Part shown: one piece after another, positions 6,322-13,019 of the stretch
How positions within the stretch are numbered: the first letter of the stretch is position 1
How the letters are laid out: the number at the start of each line of letters is the position of its first letter
NCBI GenBank assembly: GCA_009788105.1
Contig: WQSD01000012.1
Coordinates: forward strand, 1 to 13,990
Reading direction: 5' to 3'
Length of the DNA: 13,990 nt
From: Oscillospiraceae bacterium
Lineage (GTDB): Bacteria; Bacillota; Clostridia; Oscillospirales; CAG-272
Notes under the pieces: generated by a model
Seen by the model: only the letters and a program-made list of their open reading frames with translations
Told to the model about the DNA's origin: nothing
Database searches by the model: none
Position numbers and translations under genes: made by a program

Positions 6322-7680
6322 ATGCCATCTGTATCAAAGCGGGGTGATACATTCCGCATAATGGTGTCGCTTGGTTATGGCGTTGACGGCAGGCAAATCC
6401 GCAAGACCACTACATTCACGCCTCCCTCTGACGTTACATCGGGTAAAGCAGAAAAGCTGGCGATTGCTTTCGCGCACGAATACGAAAAGCACTGTCAAGG
6501 TATCACCAATTTGCACGAAAATATGCGACTTATCCAGCTTGTGGACTGGTATTTCGAAGAAATCGCACCGCATAAATTAAAGGAAAGTACGTTGTACGGC
6601 AAGCGAAATCTCATCAATGCATACATCATTCCGCACATCGGGCATATGAAGCTCAAGGACATTAACACGGCACGGCTTGATAGACTGTGGAACACGCTCC
6701 ACAAAAGCGGGCGTATGCTGAAAAGCTACCACCTTATCGACAAATCTGCAATTCCTATGGGTTCGTGTAAACCCACGGCGGACAAGGCGGGCGTGAGCGA
6801 TGAAACGGTTTATGCAGCAGTTCATGGCAAAGCTATATCTCAAAAATCTGCAGAAAAGATTGCAACAGCTCTGGGTCGCCCACTTAAGGCTATATTCACT
6901 ACTGTTGAGGGTAAATCCACGGGACTTGATGCGGTGAGCGTTACCGATATTCGCCGTTCGCTTTCTGCAATTTTTGCAGTGGCGGTCAAGAAAGAAATCA
7001 TCGTCAAGAACCCTGTTACCAACTCCACTCCACCGAAAATTGAGGACAAAAAGAAGCTGTTTTTGGATGACGCCCAATGCAAACAGCTTCTCGCTATTTT
7101 GGAGCAACACGAAAACAAGCAACTCCGCGGTATGCTGACAACGCTGATGTATACAGGCATGAGGGCTGGCGAGCTTTTGGCTTTGGTTTGGGAAGATGTC
7201 GACTTTGACACAGGCGTGATTACAGTAAGTCACACGCTGACGCACATAAACGGTGTGTACAAGCGCACCAGCCCGAAAACCAAATCCAGCGACAGAGCAG
7301 TAAAAGTTCCAGACGAAATTCTCGATTTACTTCGTAAACACAGGACGTGGCAGGAGCAGCGCAAACAGGAACTGGGGTCGAAATGGATAGAGCGTGGCAC
7401 AGTTTTCACAGGTGAGTGCGGAGAGTACCATAACCGCACATATCTAAACACCCTGTTCAAGAAATTGTTGCGACAGCATGATTTGCCCGATGTGCATATC
7501 CACGATTTGCGTCACGCAAACGCCAGTTTACTCATCAATGCGGGGCTGCCTGTCAAGCTAATTAGTGAGCATTTGGGTCATAAGAGTACTGCGACCACTG
7601 AGGAGATTTATGCCCATATGTTTGCCAGTAGCAAGGCGAAGACCAGCGAGGCGATTAGTGCGGCGTTAAGTGGTATATAA
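6322..7680 (+). CDS. int: Tyrosine recombinase / integrase with an internal HTH insertion
   Basis: The encoded protein has 452 residues. It integrates and excises the element. The N-terminal 60 residues (SKRGDTFRIMVSLGYGVDGRQIRKTTTF) resemble the AP2-like arm-binding domain. A SAM-like core-binding region begins near residue 68. The catalytic domain shows Arg281 (TGMRAGELLAL), a beta-hairpin lysine (Lys319 or 321), His394-x-x-Arg397 (HDLRH), His420 (HLGH) and nucleophile Tyr430, so it looks active. Unusually, residues about 150-195 (ADKAGVSDETVYAAVHGK, then KIATALGRPLKAIF) read like an XRE helix-turn-helix placed inside the core-binding region. Similar insertions exist in other Firmicute integrases, as I recall. 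The binding site is AAAGGGGGG, somewhat distant from the ATG. The gene points outward, as usual for an integrase next to an attachment site. Confidence 0.93.
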   Translation: MPSVSKRGDTFRIMVSLGYGVDGRQIRKTTTFTPPSDVTSGKAEKLAIAFAHEYEKHCQGITNLHENMRLIQLVDWYFEEIAPHKLKESTLYGKRNLINAYIIPHIGHMKLKDINTARLDRLWNTLHKSGRMLKSYHLIDKSAIPMGSCKPTADKAGVSDETVYAAVHGKAISQKSAEKIATALGRPLKAIFTTVEGKSTGLDAVSVTDIRRSLSAIFAVAVKKEIIVKNPVTNSTPPKIEDKKKLFLDDAQCKQLLAILEQHENKQLRGMLTTLMYTGMRAGELLALVWEDVDFDTGVITVSHTLTHINGVYKRTSPKTKSSDRAVKVPDEILDLLRKHRTWQEQRKQELGSKWIERGTVFTGECGEYHNRTYLNTLFKKLLRQHDLPDVHIHDLRHANASLLINAGLPVKLISEHLGHKSTATTEEIYAHMFASSKAKTSEAISAALSGI

Positions 7681-7708
7681 GGGTGTCCCGTGTTATTGGT
7701 CACCCTTT
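7679..7708 (+). terminator. Possible terminator after the integrase gene
   Basis: AAGGGTG and CACCCTT can pair around a 15-base loop immediately after the integrase stop. Only a short TTT run follows, so it may be weak. Confidence 0.4.
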
Positions 7709-7752
7709 ACAAAGGGGGGTACGCAAATGACACACCCTTTTGAGAGATAGTG

Positions 7753-7765
7753 TAAGTTTGGCTTA
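7753..7765. repeat. Palindromic 13-mer, copy 3 (TAAGTTTGGCTTA)
   Basis: In this copy the arms extend to TGTAAG/CTTACA, a 17-bp inverted repeat, about 75 bp beyond the integrase stop. Near an expected attachment site this could be an accessory site for integrase or excisionase. Confidence 0.4.
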
Positions 7766-7791
7766 CATCAGGCTGTGCAGAGTTGATTCGC

Positions 7792-7870
7792 GGCAGGTGC
7801 CTAAGTCTAAAATAGCCACCTAACCGAACTGTGTAAAACACACTTTTTGGGCAGGTGGTTTTGATTTTGG
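7792..7870. other. Structured region near the expected right attachment site
   Basis: GGCAGGTG occurs twice (7792-7799 and 7850-7857). CCACCT at 7816-7821 can pair with either copy. With the second copy it forms a stem enclosing an inner 5-bp hairpin (TGTGT/ACACA, 7830-7842), followed by TTTTGATTTT. This could be a terminator, integrase arm sites, or a small structured RNA. No direct repeat matching it was found by eye near 1800-2200, so the attachment core is not fixed. The rest of 7681-7990 holds no gene. Confidence 0.35.
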
Positions 7871-7873
7871 TGT

Positions 7874-8200
7874 TTAGTTGGTGTTTGAAGTTGCGAAAAA
7901 GGGTGATATTTTGCGATACGATACACTACGCCCACTCCCAAGAAACGCCGTAATATCGGGCTTTATGGGACGATGTGATACGAGGGCGAATGGTAGCGGT
8001 AGTTTTGAGAAAGAAGATACAAGGAAAACAATATCAGAGTCTTTCTCTAATATCCTGTTCATCATATCAGCCATCATATATGTCTTGCCACTTCCTGTTG
8101 GGGCTTTGAAAGTTATTGCTTTAGACGAGTCAACTGTTTTCGTAAGGTCTACTAATTGTTTGACAGCCTCTTGTTGGAGGTTAATTGCTTCTTGTTTCAT
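7874..8200 (-). pseudogene. Truncated type III restriction subunit (Res), N-terminal fragment
   Basis: The ATG at 8200 overlaps the mod stop as TAATG, the coupling expected in a mod-res operon. Residues 1-66 fit the start of a type III Res / DEAD-family translocase, with Walker A KAPTGSGKT (32-40) and DIVFLVSSFSK (56-66). Full Res proteins are roughly 900-1000 residues and carry further helicase motifs and a nuclease domain. Here homology stops near position 8003, and the frame runs on through about 42 unrelated residues to a stop. There can be no ATP hydrolysis or cleavage from this product. The lost part is not found elsewhere in the window. The break lies about 320 bp beyond the integrase stop, so element insertion or a deletion beside it is a likely cause. 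Confidence 0.78.
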
Positions 8201-9846
8201 TATTCTTTGTCCAACTTTCTGCGTGTTCCTTCAAAGTTTTCACACACCCATTTGATTTTACTCGCTGTATCCATCTCGTCTTGACCATACAGAGTTTCAT
8301 CTATGACATCAAAAGGCGTAAAACCTTCATTGACTTCACCAAAACTTATAACTTGTCCTATATCATAAACATCAAGATTGCCCCCAAGAGGTTTGTTTTT
8401 TTCAACCCACTTGAAGTTATCTGTGCCATCATAGCATTTACCTGTCATCACTCGGCGTAGTCTTTCTGCTGTTATTTCTGACAGTAAGTGCGGTCTTTGG
8501 TATTTATCACAAAAAGCGATTTGCGAACGAAACATTGACTTTTCTTTTTCTGAAATTGCCGTATCCAATACTTCGTCAAGGTTCTCGTCTAACTGCACTC
8601 CAATAAAAGTCCGCGTGCCTTTGTCAGAGCAGTTTAGTTCAACAACCGCTTGTCCTGTAGTGCCAGAACCTGCAAAAAAATCCATGACAATTCCATTGTT
8701 TGTTTTTTCGCCTCTTTCAACTAAATACTTGATTAGCTCAACTGGCTTAGCATAATCAAAAAGTTTCGTTTCAAATATAGATTTGATTTCCGCAGTTGCA
8801 TTTGTGTTCCCTTTCACTATCTTTGCATCAAGCAACACCGAAGCTGAAACGATTGTGTCTAGAGCATATACTTTCTTGTAAACTTTCCATTCGCCATTTT
8901 TGTCCTTGGAAAACTTCAGGTCCCTTTTTTCTTTTTCAACTTTATCTTGACTCCATAACCAAAAGGCTACACCTCGTTCTCCACAAGGCCATATTTCTGT
9001 TCCGTCGGGAGCAATTATGGCATAATCGAGGCTTTTTGAATAACTTAACCCTCCAACATTCCATAAGCTGTCCCATTTGTAATAGCGTCCATCTTCGTCA
9101 ACCAATGTATATTTTGTACTTGAACATTCCTCTTTGCTCAGTGTGTTTTTGGCTTTGTTATTTCCATATGCAAGTACATATTCATGTTGCATATTGATGT
9201 TATCATTATCATATCCACCTGTTAGCTTGCTTTGCCAAACATATTCCCCAATAAAATTCCTTTCCTCAAATATTTCATCAAACAAACACTTTACATATGC
9301 GTGATTTCTGTCGTCTATACTGCAAAAAATAACACCTTCGTCACTTAACAACTGACGAGCTAAAACAAGACGAGGATATAGCATAGAGAGTAAATTATCT
9401 CTTGTAATTGCGTTGTTATAGTTAGTAACAGCAAACTTACCCATTTTGTCTTTGCCATAAGGAGGGTCAATGTAGATAACATCAACCTTTCCTCTATATT
9501 GAATAAGAAGGTTGTGTAAAGCATCGTAGTTATCGCCAATGATTAGTTTGTGAGTGGTAGTATCATCGCTCGTCTTAAATGATAGAGCTTCGTTTTTCTT
9601 GAAATAACGTATAGTGTTATCTGTTTTTTCAAGTCGCTTGTCGAAATGAAATCCTGTCCGTTTATATGTAGTGCCTAACATGGCAATTGATATTGCCTCG
9701 TCTAAAGTATCCGCATTGGTTATTAGTTTCTTGATTAGGTCAGCGTTGGTTTGCTCAATTATCTTATCTAAAACCCGCCTGTCAATTTCAACTATCAAGC
9801 CTTTAATGTATTCGTTAAATGCGGCTGTTTTGGGATTAAAATCCAT
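8200..9846 (-). CDS. mod: Type III restriction-modification methyltransferase (Mod)
   Basis: The encoded protein has 548 residues. It methylates the N6 of adenine in an asymmetric site. The beta-class order is clear: DPPYGKDKMG (127-136, motif IV) precedes FAGSGTTGQAVVELN (391-405, motif I). The region between, roughly 200-360, is the target recognition part and fixes specificity, which cannot be read from sequence. An N-terminal helical region (1-60) and TTTHKLIIGDNYDAL (96-110) are typical of Mod proteins. The ATG at 9846 has a GGAG about 10 bases upstream and a good promoter. It overlaps the res start by one base. Because res is broken, Mod probably acts now as an orphan methyltransferase. 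No simple-sequence repeat that would suggest phase variation is seen in the gene. Confidence 0.92.
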   Translation of the reverse strand: MDFNPKTAAFNEYIKGLIVEIDRRVLDKIIEQTNADLIKKLITNADTLDEAISIAMLGTTYKRTGFHFDKRLEKTDNTIRYFKKNEALSFKTSDDTTTHKLIIGDNYDALHNLLIQYRGKVDVIYIDPPYGKDKMGKFAVTNYNNAITRDNLLSMLYPRLVLARQLLSDEGVIFCSIDDRNHAYVKCLFDEIFEERNFIGEYVWQSKLTGGYDNDNINMQHEYVLAYGNNKAKNTLSKEECSSTKYTLVDEDGRYYKWDSLWNVGGLSYSKSLDYAIIAPDGTEIWPCGERGVAFWLWSQDKVEKEKRDLKFSKDKNGEWKVYKKVYALDTIVSASVLLDAKIVKGNTNATAEIKSIFETKLFDYAKPVELIKYLVERGEKTNNGIVMDFFAGSGTTGQAVVELNCSDKGTRTFIGVQLDENLDEVLDTAISEKEKSMFRSQIAFCDKYQRPHLLSEITAERLRRVMTGKCYDGTDNFKWVEKNKPLGGNLDVYDIGQVISFGEVNEGFTPFDVIDETLYGQDEMDTASKIKWVCENFEGTRRKLDKE

Positions 9847-9883
9847 TGCTTGGTATCTCCTGTTGTGTGTTTTGGTTACTCTA

Positions 9884-9913
9884 ATTATATCACACAGGAA
9901 CTGCGCATGTCAA
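9884..9913 (-). promoter_or_regulatory. Promoter of the mod-res operon
   Basis: On the minus strand TTGACA and TATAAT, both consensus, are 18 bases apart, with the start codon about 38 bases downstream of the -10 box. Confidence 0.75.
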
Positions 9914-9983
9914 CACAAATTCCAACAATTATCTCGGTATTTCCACAATCACCGCCAATAAATCGGAGCTACAACTACTTGTC

Positions 9984-9996
9984 TGACACTATGTCA
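9984..9996. promoter_or_regulatory. Perfect palindrome upstream of the lipoprotein gene
   Basis: TGACA-CTA-TGTCA is a perfect inverted repeat ending 3 bases before a TATAAT (10000-10005). If the TATAAT is a -10 box, a protein bound here would block it. No clear -35 box at 17 bases is seen. Confidence 0.35.
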
Positions 9997-10043
9997 AGGT
10001 ATAATTCCGTATAGTTTTAGTCGTAGCTTTAATAGCTATAAGT

Positions 10044-10709
10044 TTGGTAGCGTGTTCCAATATAGTTTTACCTTATTGGCCGCCACACCCTGATGCACCG
10101 CAAGTGACCGATGATATGGAAGTACGTGGAGTTATGCACAGTTGGTTTGTTTTCGGAACAGTCGAAGAAGCCGCTGATGATGTAGACTATATATTCCGTG
10201 GAACAGCAATAAGCGAAAGAGTAGATTGGTTAATATTTTATGTTGAAATTAAACCTGATGACTCCCCTCGGTTAGTCACAATAACAGAATTTGAAGTTAC
10301 CGAAGTATTTAAGGGCAACCTTGTACCTGGTGATATTTTTGAAATATATCAGATAGGGGGAATTGACGAAAGCCACAATGTTACTTTGCAAAGCGAGGAT
10401 AGGGTAGAATTGGCTATTGGGGAGGATTTTGTTGTATTTGCATTTTGTACTTTTAGAGTCTTTGAGGAAGATGAACGCCGTTATACTTTTCCGAATGCGG
10501 TACTTGCACCAATGCAAGCCTTTCACTGGGTCGCCTCCGAGCGGACAGGGCGTGGCATGGCAATGGATTCCACAGCTTCGGTTGTGAATGATGGGGTTAT
10601 TATCAGTCGTCCAGATAATCCATTTACGCTAACCCGAGAAGATTTAGTGCGAATTGCCGAGGAGAATGGGCATGAAGTGGGCAGGGATATTTCTGTGGCA
10701 AGTAGGTAG
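10044..10709 (+). CDS. Putative lipoprotein of unknown function, start region doubtful
   Basis: The frame read from a TTG at 10044 gives 221 residues, beginning LVACSN, a perfect lipobox with the lipidated Cys at codon 4. The same frame continues upstream to a stop at 10002 and encodes FRIVLVVALIAIS, a hydrophobic signal-peptide core, but contains no start codon. An ATG at 9991 in another frame would join it if one base (for example a T near 10005) were restored. So the gene is either frameshifted or starts unusually. The mature part is acidic and strand-rich, with TEFEVTEVFKGNLVPGDIFEIYQIGG and LAIGEDFVVFAFCTF. This V-x-KG-x-GD-GG-GE pattern is common in uncharacterised Firmicute surface lipoproteins. 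Expected location is the outer face of the membrane. It stands alone, with a terminator overlapping its stop codon. Function not recognised. Confidence 0.6.
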   Translation: MVACSNIVLPYWPPHPDAPQVTDDMEVRGVMHSWFVFGTVEEAADDVDYIFRGTAISERVDWLIFYVEIKPDDSPRLVTITEFEVTEVFKGNLVPGDIFEIYQIGGIDESHNVTLQSEDRVELAIGEDFVVFAFCTFRVFEEDERRYTFPNAVLAPMQAFHWVASERTGRGMAMDSTASVVNDGVIISRPDNPFTLTREDLVRIAEENGHEVGRDISVASR

Positions 10710-10732
10710 GGGTGTGAAAACACCCCTCTTTT
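10708..10732 (+). terminator. Rho-independent terminator of the lipoprotein gene
   Basis: AGGGGTGT and ACACCCCT form a perfect 8-bp stem with a GAAA tetraloop, followed by CTTTT. It begins inside the stop codon. Confidence 0.85.
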
Positions 10733-10845
10733 CCCTTGCACCATAACATTATACCAAATTTGGACGAAAAATCAAACAAAAAGTCGATTGGCACGCTGGT
10801 TTCACTCCTTGTTGTTGCCTTTCGCAGAAAGGCATGGTCTTTAAT

Positions 10846-10926
10846 ATGACTATTTTTTATTTCACAGGCACAGGAAATTCACTTGCGATTGCTAAAAGCA
10901 TTGGGGGTAATTTAATTTCAATTCCG
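10846..10926 (+). pseudogene. Fragment of a flavodoxin-like (EFR1-type) protein gene, first 27 codons
   Basis: The ATG at 10846 opens MTIFYFTGTGNSLAIAKSI, an N-terminal FMN-binding TGTGNS loop of flavodoxin-like proteins such as the EFR1 family. The likeness ends near ISIP (10926), where the sequence turns into serine-recombinase sequence in another frame. Read on, this frame stops at 10999-11001 after only 51 codons. A weak AAAGG lies about 13 bases upstream, and a 7-bp hairpin (TGCCTTT/AAAGGCA, 10816-10834) precedes it. It cannot make a working flavoprotein. Confidence 0.55.
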
Positions 10927-10930
10927 CACA

Positions 10931-11132
10931 ACCTACATAGACCGTGCGTTGTCGGCGAAAACGGACAATCGTCCAGAGTTTCAGCGTATGGTCAAAGATA
11001 GCTCCAAAGGGTTGTTTGATGCGGTTACGCATTCTGAAAAAGAATGGTGTCAAGGTGGTGTCCGCAACAGAGCATATTGCAGAGGACTCTACTGGGATTT
11101 TGTTGGAGTCTTTGCTTGAGGGATATGCAGAG
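10931..11132 (+). pseudogene. Remnant of a serine site-specific recombinase
   Basis: Frame one, from 10931, reads TYIDRALSAKTDNRPEFQRM and then KDSSKGLFDAV, ending at 11026. This is the well-known resolvase-domain stretch that follows the catalytic-serine region. Frame two, from 11031, reads ILKKNGVKVVSATEHIAEDS and then TGILLESLLEGYAE to 11132, the next conserved part of the same domain. The roughly 20 residues normally between them (around the WKLDRFARN region) are missing and the frame changes, so an internal deletion has occurred. The catalytic N-terminus and the whole DNA-binding half are absent. It is a dead trace of a former mobile element. Confidence 0.72.
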
Positions 11133-11278
11133 TTATTTTGTTGCGTTCTCTCCATGTCCTACCTAAACAAACAACCTCGCTAAACCCGTAGGGGTGACTG
11201 TCCTCGGTCGTCCGCTCAAAGGACACAGAAAAAACGCTGTGACCGAAAAGATACGGTTGTGCCATCGCACTCCCCCCT

Positions 11279-11312
11279 GTCCCTGCGGGACATCCCCCCT
11301 CGCAGAGCGAGG
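11279..11312. repeat. Paired GC-rich hairpins in the spacer
   Basis: GTCCC-TGC-GGGAC (11279-11291) and CCTCGC-AGA-GCGAGG (11298-11312) lie side by side in C-rich sequence, part of a spacer running from 11133 to 11510 that holds no intact gene. The form resembles dispersed intergenic (REP-like) repeats of Clostridia. Whether other copies exist in the genome cannot be seen here. Confidence 0.4.
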
Positions 11313-11451
11313 TGGGCTTTGCCGAAACATTTCCTTATGCCCCAATCGGGTGCGAGGGGGGGTGTGGCGGTTGTTCCGAGAGTTTGAATTAGGACAAGTC
11401 TATTGGGGGAATTTCGGCTAAATTTACAGTCGACACGCTCTAAGATAAAGC

Positions 11452-11470
11452 ATTTTTGTATTACAAAAAT
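11452..11470. terminator. AT-rich hairpin upstream of glyA
   Basis: ATTTTTGT-ATT-ACAAAAAT is a perfect 8-bp stem followed by CTTTT. It could end any transcript coming from the left. Its AT-rich stem makes it weak. Confidence 0.35.
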
Positions 11471-11510
11471 CTTTTGAAAAAGAAGTTGCCAAAATATTTC
11501 CCCTCCCCTC

Positions 11511-11539
11511 TTTACAAACGGACAAGTTTGTTGTATAAT
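11511..11539 (+). promoter_or_regulatory. Promoter of glyA
   Basis: TTTACA and TATAAT are 17 bases apart, with the glyA ATG 34 bases beyond the -10 box. No purine- or glycine-type riboswitch is evident in such a short leader. Confidence 0.72.
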
Positions 11540-11573
11540 ATAAATATAAAAAACTTATATTTAGGAGAACAAA

Positions 11574-12818
11574 ATGAACAGAGATCTAAAAAAAGTGCTT
11601 GAAATAGCCGACCCGGAAATATCTGCCGCAGTGGACGCAGAACTTGAACGCCAACAGCGTGGGCTGGAGCTTATCGCCTCGGAAAATGTGGTGTCCGAAG
11701 CTGTCCTTGCCGCTAATTCCACCGTTTTGACAAATAAATATGCCGAAGGCTACCCAAGCAAACGCTACTACGGCGGTTGCGAGTGTGTGGACGTGGTGGA
11801 GAACATCGCCATTGAGCGAGCCAAGGCGCTATTTGGTGCGGAGCACGCAAATGTGCAACCTCACAGCGGAGCATCTGCTAACATTGCCGCATTCTACGCC
11901 CTTGTGAACCCGGGCGACCGCGTTCTTGGCATGAACCTTGACCATGGCGGTCACCTTTCCCACGGCAGCCCTGCCAATGTGTCCGGTAAGCATTACGAGA
12001 TTGGCGCATACGGCGTTGACATGGAAACCGGGCGGATTAACTATGACCTATTAGACAAAAAGGCCGCTGAATTTCAGCCGAAAATGATTATCGCAGGTGC
12101 GTCTGCTTACTCTCGTATCATTGATTTCGAGCGGATTTCCCACACAGCGAAGAAAGTGGGAGCTTTCCTGCTTGTTGATATGGCGCACATTGCCGGGTTA
12201 GTTGCCACAGGATTGCACCCATCGCCAATTCCATGGGCAGATGTTGTCACTTCCACCACCCACAAGACCCTGCGTGGACCACGTGGCGGCTTGATTTTGT
12301 GTCGCGAGGACATGGCGAAAAAGTTCAACAGCGCCATCTTCCCTGGCACACAAGGCGGACCGCTAATGCACACTATCGCCGCCAAGGCGGTGGCGTTTGG
12401 TGAGGCGCTGAAGCCTGAATTCAAGGTGTACCAACAGAAAACCCTGGAGAACGCCAACGCTCTTGCGAACGCCCTTGTTGCAGAAGGGTTCGACATTGTC
12501 AGCGGCGGAACGGATACCCACTTGCTGTTGGTTGACCTGCGAAAGTTTGAGCTAACCGGGAAAGAGTTCGAGAAACGCCTTGACGAGGTGTATCTAACAG
12601 TAAACAAAAACACCATCCCGGACGACCCGCAAAGCCCATTTGTTACAAGCGGAATTCGTATCGGAACGCCGGCTGTTACCACTCGTGGACTTGGGGCCCA
12701 GGACATGAAAATCCTTGCAGAGCTAATAAAGCTCACTGCGGTGGACTTCGAGGGTAGTGCAGACAAAATCCGTGCCACCGTCACCGAAATTTGCAAGAAA
12801 TATCCCCTTTATGGGTGA
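11574..12818 (+). CDS. glyA: Serine hydroxymethyltransferase
   Basis: The encoded protein has 414 residues, full length for the bacterial family. It converts serine and tetrahydrofolate to glycine and 5,10-methylene-tetrahydrofolate in the cytosol, the main source of one-carbon units. Typical stretches are all present: ELIASENVVSEAVLAA (32-47), NKYAEGYPSKRYYGGCE (54-70), the cofactor-phosphate region NVQPHSGASANIA (93-105), LVDMAHIAGLVA (200-211) and TSTTHKTLRGPRGG (226-239), where Lys231 should hold pyridoxal phosphate. A C-terminal SGIRIGTPAVTTRG carries the substrate-binding arginine. The ATG has AGGAG 6 bases upstream and its own promoter, and a strong hairpin follows. It appears monocistronic. 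Nothing suggests loss of function. Confidence 0.98.
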   Translation: MNRDLKKVLEIADPEISAAVDAELERQQRGLELIASENVVSEAVLAANSTVLTNKYAEGYPSKRYYGGCECVDVVENIAIERAKALFGAEHANVQPHSGASANIAAFYALVNPGDRVLGMNLDHGGHLSHGSPANVSGKHYEIGAYGVDMETGRINYDLLDKKAAEFQPKMIIAGASAYSRIIDFERISHTAKKVGAFLLVDMAHIAGLVATGLHPSPIPWADVVTSTTHKTLRGPRGGLILCREDMAKKFNSAIFPGTQGGPLMHTIAAKAVAFGEALKPEFKVYQQKTLENANALANALVAEGFDIVSGGTDTHLLLVDLRKFELTGKEFEKRLDEVYLTVNKNTIPDDPQSPFVTSGIRIGTPAVTTRGLGAQDMKILAELIKLTAVDFEGSADKIRATVTEICKKYPLYG

Positions 12819-12842
12819 AGTAATCTAAAGCGTTATTATGTT

Positions 12843-12885
12843 TTGGTGGAAAGCGACGATTTGCCGCTTTCCACCAAGATATTTA
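12843..12885 (+). terminator. Terminator after glyA
   Basis: TTGGTGGAAAGCG and CGCTTTCCACCAA form a perfect 13-bp stem around a 9-base loop. The following GATATTT is only a weak T run, so it may also act on the opposite strand or as a processing hairpin. Confidence 0.7.
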
Positions 12886-13019
12886 TTGCTCCAACGAATA
12901 AACGTTGCATTTTTTCACAGTCAAAAAATACGGCGAGGTTGACATCTGCGTGAGCGACTTGCGGAAAATCACCGCTTATCCGCCGAGATAAAAGGCACGC
13001 TCAAGATTGGAGAAAGACC

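Noticed and set aside
6577..7245. Minus-strand frame of 222 codons
   Set aside because: It is antisense to the integrase and Cys/Arg-rich without any family signature.
1801..7870. Direct repeats marking attL and attR of the element
   Set aside because: I compared the stretches around 1800-2230 and 7680-8020 by eye and found no convincing shared core, so no attachment sites are claimed.
7878..8255. Plus-strand frame of 125 codons opposite the res fragment
   Set aside because: Its second half is the complement of real res and mod sequence. The first 40 codons look somewhat protein-like but no family or binding site supports them.
12107..12796. Minus-strand frame of 229 codons
   Set aside because: It is the complement of the conserved glyA coding sequence.
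12905..12991. Short plus-strand reading ending YGEVDICVSDLRKITAYPPR between glyA and rsmD
   Set aside because: It has only a TTG start, no binding site, and lies within 150 bases after a terminator. It may be a gene tail remnant but is unrecognised.
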